Positions 1 to 9,413 of a stretch of DNA of 64,000 nt are shown here, in pieces. Numbering within the stretch: position 1 is the stretch's first letter; every line of letters begins with the position of its first letter. A program made the translations under genes and the position numbers. The stretch lies in NCBI GenBank assembly GCA_963556195.1, contig OY744520.1, positions 1,375,001 through 1,439,000 on the forward strand, read 5' to 3'. The DNA is from Sepiola atlantica (lineage: Eukaryota > Mollusca > Cephalopoda > Sepiida > Sepiolidae). The notes beneath the pieces are model-generated. The model saw nothing but the letters and a program-made list of their open reading frames with translations. It was not told the DNA's origin and made no database searches.

Positions 1-219
1 AAAAAGAAAGAACAAGCGTTACATTGAACAAAAGGGAGAGAAAAAAGTCTTTTTTTTTCTTTGTTGTCGTAATCTTTACTTACTCAAAGTTGTCTACTAA
101 AAATGTTACCCTATTTTTTGTCACATAAGTAAAAAAAAAAAAAAAAAATTCCTACTCGAAATCGTTGGATGTCGAATTTCTACCGTTACACAATTTTATC
201 AGGATCTTAAATTTTTTAC

Positions 220-1059
220 TTGCTTTCGGGTCGCGTCTTCAATTATCTCAACCCTTCCAAATCGAATGTCCGTGCAGAGAGAGATTCTGGCGACATGATA
301 GAAGACGAATTCTTCAAGGACGACCCACACAACTGTTCGTATTATTATTATTACTATTATCACCAATCTAATATCTATCCTACTACTATCGGTAGTGGTA
401 GGAGTACCCAGAGTACCGGTCACTGGAATAATAAAAATAACGGTAGCTCAATCTTTTCTACCCTTCTCAAAAACGGATTTAATTATTTTTCTTCTGATTC
501 ATACGAGGACAAAAAAATAATCAGAATTTATGTAAAACAATTGCGCCACCAAGGAATTAATATTCTATGCATTGTTGATTATTATAACATTAACAATAAC
601 AATAAGGATAACCGTCATTTTTCGGAGGAATTCTTACCTTTTTATTTCAAGTCTAATCACGACACAGGACGGAAGACACGACAAATTGGAAACTTTACCA
701 AATACTGGGAAACAACTTCTGGATTATTATTATTATTATTATTATTAATATTGTTTTTGCTCTTAAAATACCGGTTCTATCTTTTATTTCGATTCTACTT
801 GTCATTGGAAAGCAAAAAAAGAAATTATTTACCAAGTTTAAAGCCGGATTATTACTTTAAAAAATACGAGCTCGAAGAAGGTCGCCATCGCCAAAAGAGG
901 AATTCTTTAACAGTAGATGAAAAAAAGGCGAAACGTCTTTCTATTTTGCTTCTTCGTCGGTTAGGATGTGAGGAATCGGCGCGCCGTTTGCGTTCTTTGG
1001 GATTCTACTGCTGTGGTCCACTCGAGCCCCCTTCGCTCCATGCCGAGCTGGGACCATAG
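220..1059 (+). CDS. 279-codon open frame directly upstream of the first coding exon (uORF or artefact)
   Basis: The frame runs from an ATG at 220 to TAG at 1057-1059, leaving only 2 nt before the ATG at 1062. I recognise no domain. It contains low-complexity runs made by trinucleotide repeats: Tyr7 near residue 41 from (TAT)n at 341-363, and Leu8 near residue 169 from (TTA)n at 722-750. A basic segment near residues 220-265 is rich in Lys, Arg and Glu. An uninterrupted 840-nt frame is unexpected in DNA this AT-rich, although repeats that lack stop codons help keep it open. It could be a translated upstream ORF, a separate exon, or part of a 5' leader. If 1062-1433 is the true coding start, this lies in its 5' UTR. 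Confidence 0.25.
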   Translation: MLSGRVFNYLNPSKSNVRAERDSGDMIEDEFFKDDPHNCSYYYYYYYHQSNIYPTTIGSGRSTQSTGHWNNKNNGSSIFSTLLKNGFNYFSSDSYEDKKIIRIYVKQLRHQGINILCIVDYYNINNNNKDNRHFSEEFLPFYFKSNHDTGRKTRQIGNFTKYWETTSGLLLLLLLLILFLLLKYRFYLLFRFYLSLESKKRNYLPSLKPDYYFKKYELEEGRHRQKRNSLTVDEKKAKRLSILLLRRLGCEESARRLRSLGFYCCGPLEPPSLHAELGP

Positions 1060-1061
1060 TA

Positions 1062-1433
1062 ATGTGTGCCGATGTAGTGCGGACAGTAACCAGTTCTTCG
1101 TCCAATATTGTCCATTCTTCCTCCTCCTCCTCCTCCTTTTCTTCTAATTATCGTTTCTTCTCTTTTGTCGCTCTATTCTCTCCTCGATCATTTCTCTTGG
1201 TTCTCGCCACTTTGCTCATTTTCAACCAGGGCCCCATCGGCTCTATGTCCTTACCCCTCAATGAGTTCTTCCCTTTCAATAGAACGCACGGGGAATCGAC
1301 CACAAATAAAACGGACGACGGGTCCTCGCCGCCGATTCTTACCCCTTCAACCTGGGAGATCGGAGGAGGAGGCGACCACCATAACAAACTGAACGGATTT
1401 CCGCTTTTTAACAAATATTACCGGACTTTATAC
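1062..1433 (+). CDS. probable first coding exon of a secreted or membrane protein, possibly semaphorin-2-like
   Basis: The exon encodes 124 residues before a consensus donor. Residues 11-30 are Ser-rich, partly from a (TCC)n run. Residues 42-55 (RSFLLVLATLLIFN) are hydrophobic and read as a signal peptide or signal anchor. NRT (N73) and NKT (N82) are N-glycosylation sequons in the presumed lumenal part, and GGGG follows near residue 101. The exon ends FPLFNKYYRTLY in phase 0. In insect semaphorin-2 proteins, recalled from memory, the Sema domain opens with a YYRTF-like strand, so semaphorin is my best guess but rests on few residues. The ATG at 1062 is the only in-frame ATG before the hydrophobic segment and has a purine at -3. 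Without splicing the frame would stop at 1485-1487. No second exon is visible downstream. Confidence 0.55.
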
Positions 1434-1442
1434 GTAAGTAAA
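1434..1442 (+). other. splice donor site
   Basis: TAC|GTAAGTAAA is a near-perfect metazoan 5' splice site, placed exactly where the protein-like reading frame turns into low-complexity AT-rich sequence. The upstream codon is complete, so the intron would be phase 0. No matching acceptor plus coding exon was found in the window, which implies a first intron longer than 62 kb if the gene is real. Confidence 0.55.
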
Positions 1443-1487
1443 GCTTATAGTACATATCTATTTATTTCTTGTTTTATTGTTGGTTAA

Positions 1488-1608
1488 AAGTACCTGTATC
1501 CAAGAGTGTATGCGAGTTCATTACATTATCGATCAGCAAGGCCACCCGGCGTTGTTCGAGTGCAAACATAGCATAATAAAGTTCAAAAAGTGTGTAGCAT
1601 GTTTCTTG

Positions 1609-1644
<36 letters not shown>

Positions 1645-2141
1645 ACTGGTTCAATATAATGGAAAGAAAAAGAAATATGACTGACGGTTTGACCTTATTT
1701 CAATTGTTTTTGCTTTTTAATTTTTAAATTGATAAGTATTTTAACCCCCCTCCCTGCATTAATTTAGTCCTTGGTGGACCCAAAGTTATTACATAATTTA
1801 TTTTTTAACATGATCAGCTGGGGTCACATTGAATCCGATAATGTAAGGTTTGTAAGTGTACCCTGTGTAGTTTCTGACTTTTATCCGGACACACACAGAA
1901 TTACAATTTTCCTTTGTATAATAGATGCCCACTAGCTTGTTCTTTGATACAACAGAGGCGCATGCTAAAATTAGTTATTTTCTATTTTACGAATATGTAC
2001 GTTGGGCATTACTTTAAAAAAAACTCTGCATTAATAAAACTATCAGAAAAAAATCTCGTGTCTCTGTGTTTCTCGCCATAACGTAATTTTGGTAAATACA
2101 CATTGCATTTATATTTTATTTACTATGAATCGGAGGGTATT
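1488..2141. other. intronic or intergenic sequence with a (CT)n microsatellite
   Basis: AT-rich sequence with no coding signal. A (CT)n run of about 15 units lies at 1612-1641. I recognise no other element. Confidence 0.5.
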
Positions 2142-2670
2142 TTTTTTTACTGAAGTCAACAGAACAAAAAAGGGGAGAAAAAACAACAAATAAATGTTAC
2201 CAAAGGCAAGATAAGTTACTCTTTTACCTACCTAAATAGTTTTTTTAGTGTTTTAACTTATTTTAAAGCGTTTACTTTGTTAAAAACAAACATAGTGTCG
2301 ACTCAGTTCAGTTAGAACGATAAAAAGATAGCGCCAAAAAGCCTGCACGAAGACCCCTGATAATCGCTCAAATATCGAAAATTAAACAAAGTACTAGTAA
2401 AACATTACATTTTGTCACGATTGGATATGTTTCTACCAGTATTTTGTTTAATTTTCGATTTTTGAGCGATTATAATGGGTCCTCGTGCAGGCCTTATCGA
2501 CGCCATTATTTTTCGTTCTAACTTAACAGAGTTGGCACTAAACGCTTTAACGTTAGTTGAAACACAAATAAACTTATCCAAGAGTACCTTGTCTTGCCTT
2601 TGGTAACATTATTTGTTGCATATTCGTATTTTCCGCTTTTTTTTTGTTCTGTTGACTTCAGTAAAATATA
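2142..2670. repeat. long palindromic (foldback) element, arms about 265 bp
   Basis: The left arm starts TTTTACTGAAGTCAACAGAA and the right arm ends with its reverse complement near 2650-2668. Matches continue inward: ATGTTACCAAAGGCAAG pairs with CTTGCCTTTGGTAACAT, and ATCGAAAATTAAACAAA pairs with TTTGTTTAATTTTCGAT. The arms meet near 2405-2430. They are diverged by indels, so it is an old copy. No coding capacity is visible. It is most like a foldback element or a palindromic MITE. A fragment related to the arm lies at 15300-15480. Confidence 0.8.
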
Positions 2671-2839
2671 GCCAAAAAAGAAATTGTAAACATGACTATA
2701 CTTTTAATTATTCTTCTTTTTTAGGTGGGGGTGTAAATAAAAATCATGTTTACATATTGTTTGCATGGAGGATTATAATTTTCTTTTTCTCAAATAAAAA
2801 AAATTAAAACACCAATTCTTTAAATGTAAAAAAAAATGA

Positions 2840-2970
2840 ATGCTCCGTATTTACTTACCTCCCCACGAGGTGAGAATTAGACACACGGTCGGTTTTTTAT
2901 GTGGGTAAAATTCAACTCTCCCAAAATGCCTCAGTCTAGAAGTATTTCTTAATTGACCGAGCACAGAAAA
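2840..2970. repeat. dispersed repeat, second copy at 9400-9560
   Basis: Shared blocks include CACACGGTCGGTTTTT (CACATGGTCGGTTTTT in the other copy), CAGTCTAGAA, GATTGACCGAGGACAG-like sequence and ACAGAAAAGAT, in the same order and orientation at both places. No coding signal. The family is not recognised. Confidence 0.6.
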
Positions 2971-3013
2971 GATGAAGTATAGTATCGGAAATGTACTATA
3001 AAAATACTTTTAA

Positions 3014-3331
3014 AATGTATAAACTTTGTTATGTACTTACATGTTAGCTGAAAATAAGATTGTACAGAAAAAAGTTACGCAAATTCATCCAGTATTTATT
3101 AAATGATAAGAAGAAAAAACGCTCTTACGTACCGGTAGACATTTCAGCTAATTCAATAGGCAAGGGAGATAACTTTCGGAAAAAGTCAAAATATAGAAAA
3201 ATGGCGGTATATAGATAAAATCGTTTTTTTGTTGTTGTTTTTTAATTTAATAAATACTGGATGAATTTGCGTAATTTAAGTCTACAGTTTTTTTTAGCTA
3301 CCACGTAAGTACATAACAAAGTTTATACATT
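3014..3331. repeat. palindromic element, arms about 85-90 bp
   Basis: The left terminus AATGTATAAACTTTGTTATG (3014) is the reverse complement of the right terminus ending at 3331. A second matched block, CGCAAATTCATCCAGTATTT, pairs with AAATACTGGATGAATTTGCG at 3250. The loop of about 140 bp is unrelated unique sequence. This structure is that of a MITE with long terminal inverted repeats and no transposase. Confidence 0.8.
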
Positions 3332-3490
3332 TCTTTAGCTATTTTTTTTTATATATATTAAGGCCTGACGTGTCATTGTGAAACAGCAGAAGCACCGGCC
3401 AATGTTTATCACAATAAGAATTAGGTAAATATTGCATTAGAAAGCGCGTTAATGCGTAAACGTGCCGTTTCAGGGCCATATAATTTTATT

Positions 3491-4870
3491 GGAAAGGCGA
3501 TATGTAGTAGCTCAAGAATGGTAAATATATTTTTTTAAAGATTATGACATGCTGAACATATTAGCGTTAAAAGCAATTTAGTATTACGTATGAAAGAAAA
3601 CACTTTATACCTTTTAAATTAGTACATCGGCTGATTACCAATATGACGGCATGTTCGATGAAAAAGTTGAATCGAAATTGGATTCCACGGAAAGAAGTAT
3701 TTTTAGTAAGCTATATTAAAATAATTTATTTAAAGAATTAATATATAAAAATAGTTTTTTCGCAACACTTTTTGTGTTTTCTCAACATATCAGAATCATT
3801 TTTTTAATGTATATTCTACAAAATAATTGTTTCGACACACATTTTATGTGCTGCATTGCAGATATTTAAAAATATTATGTTTTTAAAAAAATATTTTAAA
3901 CAAATATTTTTTATAAATATTTTAATTGTTTTAAATAGATTATTTTTATATGCCCTAGTGCAGTTTAAGAATAGCACCGAATTTATTTGTTTTCAATTCA
4001 GAAGAGCGACAGTAACGCCAACGGCAGACAATCCTGAATCACAAAGTTTCAATAATTTTAATATATTTAATTTATTACACATTTTTACTATATTGTAAAT
4101 AAAGACTTTTTTTAATCAGATTTTAAAAGAAACTGTTATTTTTCACAAATTTTAATTTCTTAACTGTTCGTGTTGCCCTAAAAGAAAATTTAAAAAAACA
4201 TGACTGTTTTGATTTATTACAAATTTTTCTTATATTATAAATAAACTGTTCGTTTTGAAAAAAAAAAAACACTTTCAAAGAAAGTCTGTTTTCATAAATT
4301 TAAATTTCTTAACTGTTCGTGTAACTCCAAAAAAACAAATTGAAAAAACAACATGGCTACACATTGTTACTATATTGTAAGTTAATTTGTTTAAAAAAAA
4401 TAATTTCTTTAAAAATTCGTTTTGAAAATAAAACATTTATTTCAATAAATGTTTTATTAATTAATTTGAATTTGCGTTATTTATTAATTAATTAGTTCGG
4501 AGAAATTTTATACTACATTCTGTGATTGTTAAGTTAAAAAAAAAATCCAGTATTGTCTACCGTTGACGCTACTGTCGCTCTTCTGAAATGAACACACATA
4601 AATTCGGTGCTGTCTCTAAAATGCACAAGTGCGTTTTTATATAATTCATTAAAATAGTTTACTTCTTTTCATTGGACTTAGTTTCGATTCCAGTTTTTAG
4701 CAACTACCGTCTTTGCCGATAAAACGTCGTCATATTTGAAATAAGCCGATAATACTAGATTATTTACTAATTTAAAAATGTTTTCTTATTTCATACGTAA
4801 TACTAAATTCAGCATGTCATAATCTTTAAAAGAACATACAATTCTGCGCTACCGCATATCGTCGTTCCGA
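3491..4870. repeat. very long diverged palindrome, about 1.38 kb
   Basis: Left-arm blocks are found inverted in the right arm in mirror order. AAAGATTATGACATGCTGAA (3537) matches 4810-4830 inverted, and TTTAGTATTACGTATGAAA matches 4790-4808 inverted. A block containing AGAAGAGCGACAGTA and CACCGAATTTAT (3975-4015) matches 4565-4610 inverted. The arms reach roughly 330-550 bp with indels and enclose a central AT-rich tandem repeat. The open frame across 3856-4098 falls in arm and loop sequence and is not a gene. Confidence 0.75.
4060..4450 (+). repeat. about 145-bp tandem repeat inside the palindrome loop, roughly 2.5 units
   Basis: The motif TTTCTTAACTGTTCGTGT recurs at about 4155 and 4305. 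ACTATATTGTAA-like sequence followed by a run of A recurs at about 4088, 4229 and 4369. The period is therefore about 140-150 bp. It is AT-rich with no coding potential. Confidence 0.6.
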
Positions 4871-5637
4871 TCACGTTTGCCCAGTTAATATTAATATTGT
4901 TTTTAAATTGATAATTTTAAAATAAGTGACTTATCAATAAATACATCATGTAAAAAATAAGTTGTTGCCCAACGTCAATAAAATATCCATCTGTAAACTA
5001 TGAAATGATATGAGATGATAAACTATTAATATTTTCCTCGGAGCACAAACGAATATGGTCGAACCTATCGACCGAAATATCTTGGTCCAGCTTTAATGAT
5101 GTGTTTGCGTCCTTATTTATACTAGTATGTTTTCTTGCTTATCACATTTCCATAAACTAATTTTCTCTCTCTCTCTCTCTCTCTGTCTGTCTGTGTGTGT
5201 GATATTATATGTCATCAATGAAATATCAAAAATGTTATCAAACACTATTTTCTATTTAAATTAGTTTTTTAAAACACTTTTAAGCAAACTCGAGTGGAGG
5301 AAATTTAAACTAGACAGGCTTCAAAATGTCAACCGTTTTCGGATTTCGATCGTTCATGAAGTTATCAGATGCCGGCAATCAAGTTTTCATCCGGGATTAA
5401 AATGGCCAATTGTTTAATTCATCTTGACCGTTCATTTGACGAATGGTCACGCACTCGAAGTTCCTAAGTAATTTTGAAGCTTCTTTTTTGTTTGTTCTTG
5501 TCGCACAAAAAGTAACTAGTGGCTTCTATTAAAATTTAAAAGTAAAAGTCAATATGTACTAAACCAAAGGTAAAGATGTATTTTCACATGCGCTCTTGAC
5601 CCTATAGGCTATGAAACTATGGCAAGTGTTTTTTTTA
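4871..5637. other. unresolved AT-rich sequence with (CT)n/(TG)n microsatellite
   Basis: No gene signal. A compound (CT)n, (CTGT)n and (TG)n tract lies at 5163-5201. Confidence 0.4.
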
Positions 5638-5725
5638 TTATTATAACATCCAAGATGAGAATAGTAGTCCGTCAAGTCCGAATAATACTCTTCTAAAAAA
5701 TTCCCAAATTATCAGATAGTCTTGA
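5638..5725 (+). repeat. Fb1 foldback element, single-arm fragment
   Basis: It carries ACATCCAAGATGAGAATAGT, AGTCCGAATAAT and AAAAAATTCCCAAATTATC, the outer end of the Fb1 family whose fuller copies are at 33070, 41135 and 54160. Only the right-hand type of arm is present. Confidence 0.65.
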
Positions 5726-5844
5726 GATCGCCGGGCTCAACTTACAGATTGTTCATATTTTCCTCGGAACAACAAAATAAAGTAAATTAGACATTATTGT
5801 ACCTAATGGATTTTAAAAATCTAAAATAATACCGGCTGTACTAT

Positions 5845-6215
5845 TAATCCATGAACGAATTTGTCATTAACGTAAATACGCCCGATCAAGCGACAATCAG
5901 CAAAATCCCGCCCCTTCACTGTAGAGCTCCACATATGCCGGAAAGCTTTCAACTCTAATCGCTTCTTTCCTCGGACTGCTCCCTGTTACTCCGACTGTAC
6001 CAACATGCAGAAATTTAAATGCAACGTGGACATAAATCTCTATTTTAGGATCCCCCTGTAGGTGTTAAGGTTAAGGTGGCCCTGTAGGTGTTAGGGTTAA
6101 GGTGCCCCTGTAGGTGTTAGGGTTAAGGTGCCCCTGTAGGTGTATGGCTACTAATTCTACAATAGCTCCTTACGTCTCAGTGGCGATGTGTCTTGTTTGG
6201 AATGAATATAATTTT
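5845..6215 (+). pseudogene. LINE-A (CR1/jockey-like non-LTR element) 3' end, decayed
   Basis: It encodes broken pieces of the reverse-transcriptase C-terminal tail (…SNRFFPRT-like, then DCTNMQKFKCNV) followed by a 3' UTR ending TGTTTGGAATGAATATAA. It aligns block by block with 6238-6550, 34900-35262 and 46110-46595, and with 31015-31480 on the minus strand. Frameshifts make it non-functional. The 3' UTR contains a 26-bp minisatellite. Clade placement rests on the FFPR…LWNSLP tail common to CR1/jockey-group LINEs. Confidence 0.65.
6054..6143 (+). repeat. 26-bp minisatellite, about 3.5 units, in a LINE-A 3' UTR
   Basis: The unit CCCTGTAGGTGTTAGGGTTA plus AGGTGC repeats at 6054, 6080 and 6106, with a partial copy at 6132. 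Each unit contains a GTTAGGGTTAAGG core that looks like telomeric repeat. The other LINE-A copies in the window lack this expansion. Confidence 0.85.
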
Positions 6216-6237
6216 TTTTTTTAAATAAATGAATAAA

Positions 6238-6550
6238 TTTGAATAACTCGACGTAAATTCACTAGACCAACTCGACAATCAGCTAAATCCCATCCATTCA
6301 CTGTAGAGCTCCACAGCGCCGGAAAGTTTTCAACTCTAATCGCTTCTTTCCTCATGCTGCTGGCCTCTGGAACTCCCTCCCTGCTTCCCCGACTGTACCG
6401 ACATGCAGAGGTTTAAAACTAATGTGAACAGACATCTCGCAACACTGTTCCTAACTTAGGGTGACACCCAAAACCCACACCCAAATTCTCAGTAACCCTT
6501 TACGACTACAGTGGCGGCCTGCCTTGTTCAGGGTGAAATATATTTTTTAA
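6238..6550 (+). pseudogene. LINE-A 3' end, second decayed copy
   Basis: The sequence encodes NRFFPHAAGLWNSLPA and, in a shifted frame, DCTDMQRFKTNVNRHLA, then a 3' UTR with GTGACACCCAAAACCCACA and TGGCGGCCTGCCTTGTTCAG. The frame change between the two peptide blocks shows it is broken. It follows the copy at 5845 in the same orientation, so the two may be separate insertions or a tandem duplication. Confidence 0.7.
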
Positions 6551-6574
6551 AATATATTTTTTTTTAAAACTGTT

Positions 6575-6670
6575 CTCATTTTGGGTAATAGCATCGAAGA
6601 TGAGAACAGTAGTCCGAATAATCCAAATTATCAATCCTTATCTAAAAACTTCCGGAACATAGTTTGTCAT
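6575..6670 (+). repeat. Fb1 foldback element, single-arm fragment
   Basis: GATGAGAACAGTAGTCCGAA, then AATCCAAATTATCAATCC and TCTAAAAACTTCCGGAAC, match the right arm of the fuller Fb1 copies. It directly follows a LINE-A 3' end, as the arm at 5638 precedes one. Confidence 0.65.
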
Positions 6671-6984
6671 TGTTTACATTTTGTCACGGAGATGAAACAA
6701 GCCTACAATCAAACATATTCATTTCCTGCAGAAAAAGTCTTGTTCTCGTACCTCGTTAGTAACTTTTTTTCCGCATATCTTACTGACATAGCAATAATTC
6801 ATGTTCTTTTATCATAAATAAACATGAAAGTGATGAAATATGTGACATGAAAATAAAAATCTGAACAGAGCCGATTCAAGACAGAGGATCCTACACACAG
6901 CAATTGGCTCGCTGCTCACTATCCTTTCAAGTAGAGCTTTGTGTATCTGTCCGCTTACCAGTGCAGCAACGTTAGATACAAAGT

Positions 6985-7155
6985 GAGTTTAATGTGAACG
7001 GGATCAAGCTCCCCGAGAGGGTACTCTGGAATGTTATAAAAATAGCCTGAATCAAACCAGACGGCATTTCTTGGTATGGGCGCCTCTCACAATAAATCAC
7101 CTCCTCTCCCGAAGGATGAGGTAATGTCTGGAAAGACCAAGCAGAACAATACATC
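6985..7155 (+). repeat. dispersed repeat family C, copy 1
   Basis: The ordered blocks 'ACTCTGGAATGTTATAAAAA', 'GGCATTTCTTGGTATGGGCG', 'CTCTCCCGAAGGATGAGGTA' and 'ATGTCTGGAAAGACC' correspond to blocks at 38095-38390, 38925-39285 and 43030-43265. No function is recognised; it is probably a non-coding transposon piece. Confidence 0.5.
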
Positions 7156-7159
7156 ACCT

Positions 7160-7990
7160 TTATATATTAGCCTGAAGGTCTATGTTACGTAAGGTAGAGC
7201 TTTATAGTAATAAGTAATATATGTGCCTTATCTTCACATTTTACTGCAGTTTCGCTGTGTATCCGACCGTTTAAAGTGAATTAATTAATAATTACGGTCT
7301 TTATACATTTGAATACAAATTCAAACAATTACTGAATTGAAATCGATCGAAAGGATTAATTAATACACTTCGAATCCTTTTGAAAACAGTGAATTTATTA
7401 TCAAGAAAAAAATGTTTGAAAATGGGCAGAAACAATTGTATAAATAAAACTGTTTTTGTAAAACAAATTTGGAACATTCATTAAATTATTACATTTTAGG
7501 CTCAAGTAATATATACACTATTGAGCTATTCACCCAAAATGTGTGTGAATTTAAAGGAATCTAAATATAGCTTTTTAACTAATCAAAATAAAAATCATAC
7601 CAGAAACAATTGTTTCGAAGCTAATTTAAAATTTATATTTTCAAAAAAAGTTTCGTTTTCGTCATTCAGTAAAAAAAAAAAGAATGACGACAATAAGATT
7701 TTTTGTACAAATATAAATTCTAAAAATATATTAGTTTCGAAAAAATTGTAAAAGATCCTGGTATTGTATTCTATTTTTGTTTGCACAACTATTTTATAAA
7801 CAGTTTATAATAAATTAATTTTTCGTGTTACTCATTTGTAATGTTATTGTCTATACATATATTCAATAGTCTTTTTTTTAATTATGTCACTTTAATCGAT
7901 TCTTGTTAATATATTAACAATAATTATTAGAATGATTAGAGCTAGATTAATAAACCGCCGGAGAAGGGTAGTTTAGTATTGTATTGTTTT
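7160..7990. other. unresolved AT-rich sequence
   Basis: Short open frames occur here on both strands, but they are poly-Lys, poly-Asn or poly-Phe reads of AT-rich DNA with no protein-like composition. No repeat structure was recognised. Confidence 0.4.
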
Positions 7991-7992
<2 letters not shown>

Positions 7993-8068
<76 letters not shown>

Positions 8069-8069
8069 T
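7993..8069. repeat. (TA)n then (TG)n microsatellite
   Basis: About 30 TA units are followed by about 8 TG units. It forms the left border of the palindrome at 8133-8320, after about 60 bp of other sequence. Confidence 0.95.
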
Positions 8070-8132
8070 AGAGTGAAATAAATTCTAGATGGAAATCCGG
8101 ATATGAGAGCTCAATGTAATAAACAGTGCAAG

Positions 8133-8316
8133 AATAAAATAAAGTAACACGGAATCACATAATCTCGGTGCAATAATTTATTTCGACCCTCCGGCCTTAT
8201 CCAAGCGAGGCGATTACATTTTCAAAAATGTAATCGCCTCGCTTGGATGCTTGAATAAGTCCGGAGAGTCGAAATAAACTATTACACCTGTGATTCCGTG
8301 TTACTTTACTTTATTT

Positions 8317-8320
<4 letters not shown>
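8133..8320. repeat. near-perfect palindrome, arms about 92 bp
   Basis: It starts AATAAAATAAAGTAACACGG and ends with the reverse complement. The centre is CATTTTCAAAAATG at about 8217-8230, flanked by ATCGCCTCGCTTGGAT matching in both arms. The arms match closely with few differences, so the copy is younger than those at 2-5 kb. The transcript would fold into one hairpin. TA arrays lie on both sides. Confidence 0.9.
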
Positions 8321-8380
<60 letters not shown>

Positions 8381-8390
8381 TATATATATA
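8320..8390. repeat. (TA)n microsatellite between two palindromes
   Basis: About 34 TA units with one AATA interruption near 8372. The palindromes 8133-8320 and 8391-8662 abut it directly. Confidence 0.95.
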
Positions 8391-8662
8391 AACAGTTTTT
8401 TTATTATATTCCAATAACCATGGTTTGTTTTATTACTTTTATTTTTGAAGGAAGACAATACACATGCATGCATAACGAAGATGCCAGTGTTGCAGAGACG
8501 ATATTGACATACAAATGTTGTTTGGCACAAAACAAATGAAACGGACCGTTAAATATATCTCACAGAAATTTGGAATTTTTGGAAATGTGAAAAAAATAAA
8601 AACAAAAATAAAAGTAATAAAACAAACCATGGTTATTGGAATATAATAAAAAAAAAACTGTT
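8391..8662. repeat. palindromic MITE-like element, arms about 65 bp
   Basis: The left end AACAGTTTTTTTATTATATT and the block CCAATAACCATGGTTTGTTT are repeated inverted at 8610-8662. The loop is about 145 bp with no coding potential. The left boundary is a TA array and another TA array begins at about 8780. Confidence 0.9.
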
Positions 8663-8775
8663 CTATATTTTGCTCTGTTATCAATAATTGACAAACATTG
8701 AGCTTAATCTTCAAAGGAGACTACAAACTAAAAGGATCTGATGATATATGATAATACATATATTGTCTTTAATAA

Positions 8776-8779
<4 letters not shown>

Positions 8780-8830
<51 letters not shown>
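8780..8830. repeat. (TA)n microsatellite
   Basis: About 25 TA units. Frames through it give only alternating Tyr-Ile. Confidence 0.95.
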
Positions 8831-8831
<1 letters not shown>

Positions 8832-8834
<3 letters not shown>

Positions 8835-9388
8835 TATATTTCCTTTCTACATTATTTCATTGAAGGAAAACAATCAAGTTTTCCACAAGTTCTTAAGTTA
8901 ATACTTAATTTATTCTTTTTAAGACATGACAACAAAATGTCCGGGATACATCGGGTTATTGGGCCTCCTCAGCATAGAACTTAAATGAAAATAATATATT
9001 TTATAAAAAAAAAAATTGATTTAAACGGTGAGGGTCTATCTCCCACAATGGATCCGTTTAACCGCCACTATCCCTACGTTATGTTTTATATGATAACACT
9101 AATTTAATAATAGAAAATCTATTTAATGAATATATAATTCAACATTTGACAAAATCTAAAATTTGAATTTAAAATTCATGACAAAAATCTTTTTCAAACA
9201 ACAACATTCGGAACATCAGGAAGTTTCATTGGATATTCTGCTTGCTTGGCAGGCCGAGAGCAGACTCAAGAGGTTCCTTGTTATATAACAGGTTATATAG
9301 CCGAAGTCTGGGTGCCTCTGGGGTAATATGGGACACCCCTTCCCTTATAAGCCAAACTCTGTGTGGTTCTATTTACTTGACCCCCCCC
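8832..9388. other. unresolved sequence
   Basis: AT-rich with a more GC-balanced part at 9240-9370 that resembles an old dispersed repeat. No coding or structural feature was identified. Confidence 0.35.
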
Positions 9389-9413
9389 ACACACACACAC
9401 ACACACGCACACA
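9389..9413. repeat. (CA)n microsatellite
   Basis: About 12 CA units after a C8 run. Confidence 0.9.

Noticed and set aside
3856..4098. 80-codon frame in the large palindrome
   Set aside because: It is poly-Phe/Ile/Asn AT-rich sequence spanning an arm and the loop repeat.
6054..6143. Interstitial telomere
   Set aside because: The repeat period is 26 bp, not 6, and it sits in a LINE 3' UTR. Only the core resembles TTAGGG.
8439..8984. Tyr/Ile-rich frames as small proteins
   Set aside because: They read through (TA)n microsatellites and palindrome arms.
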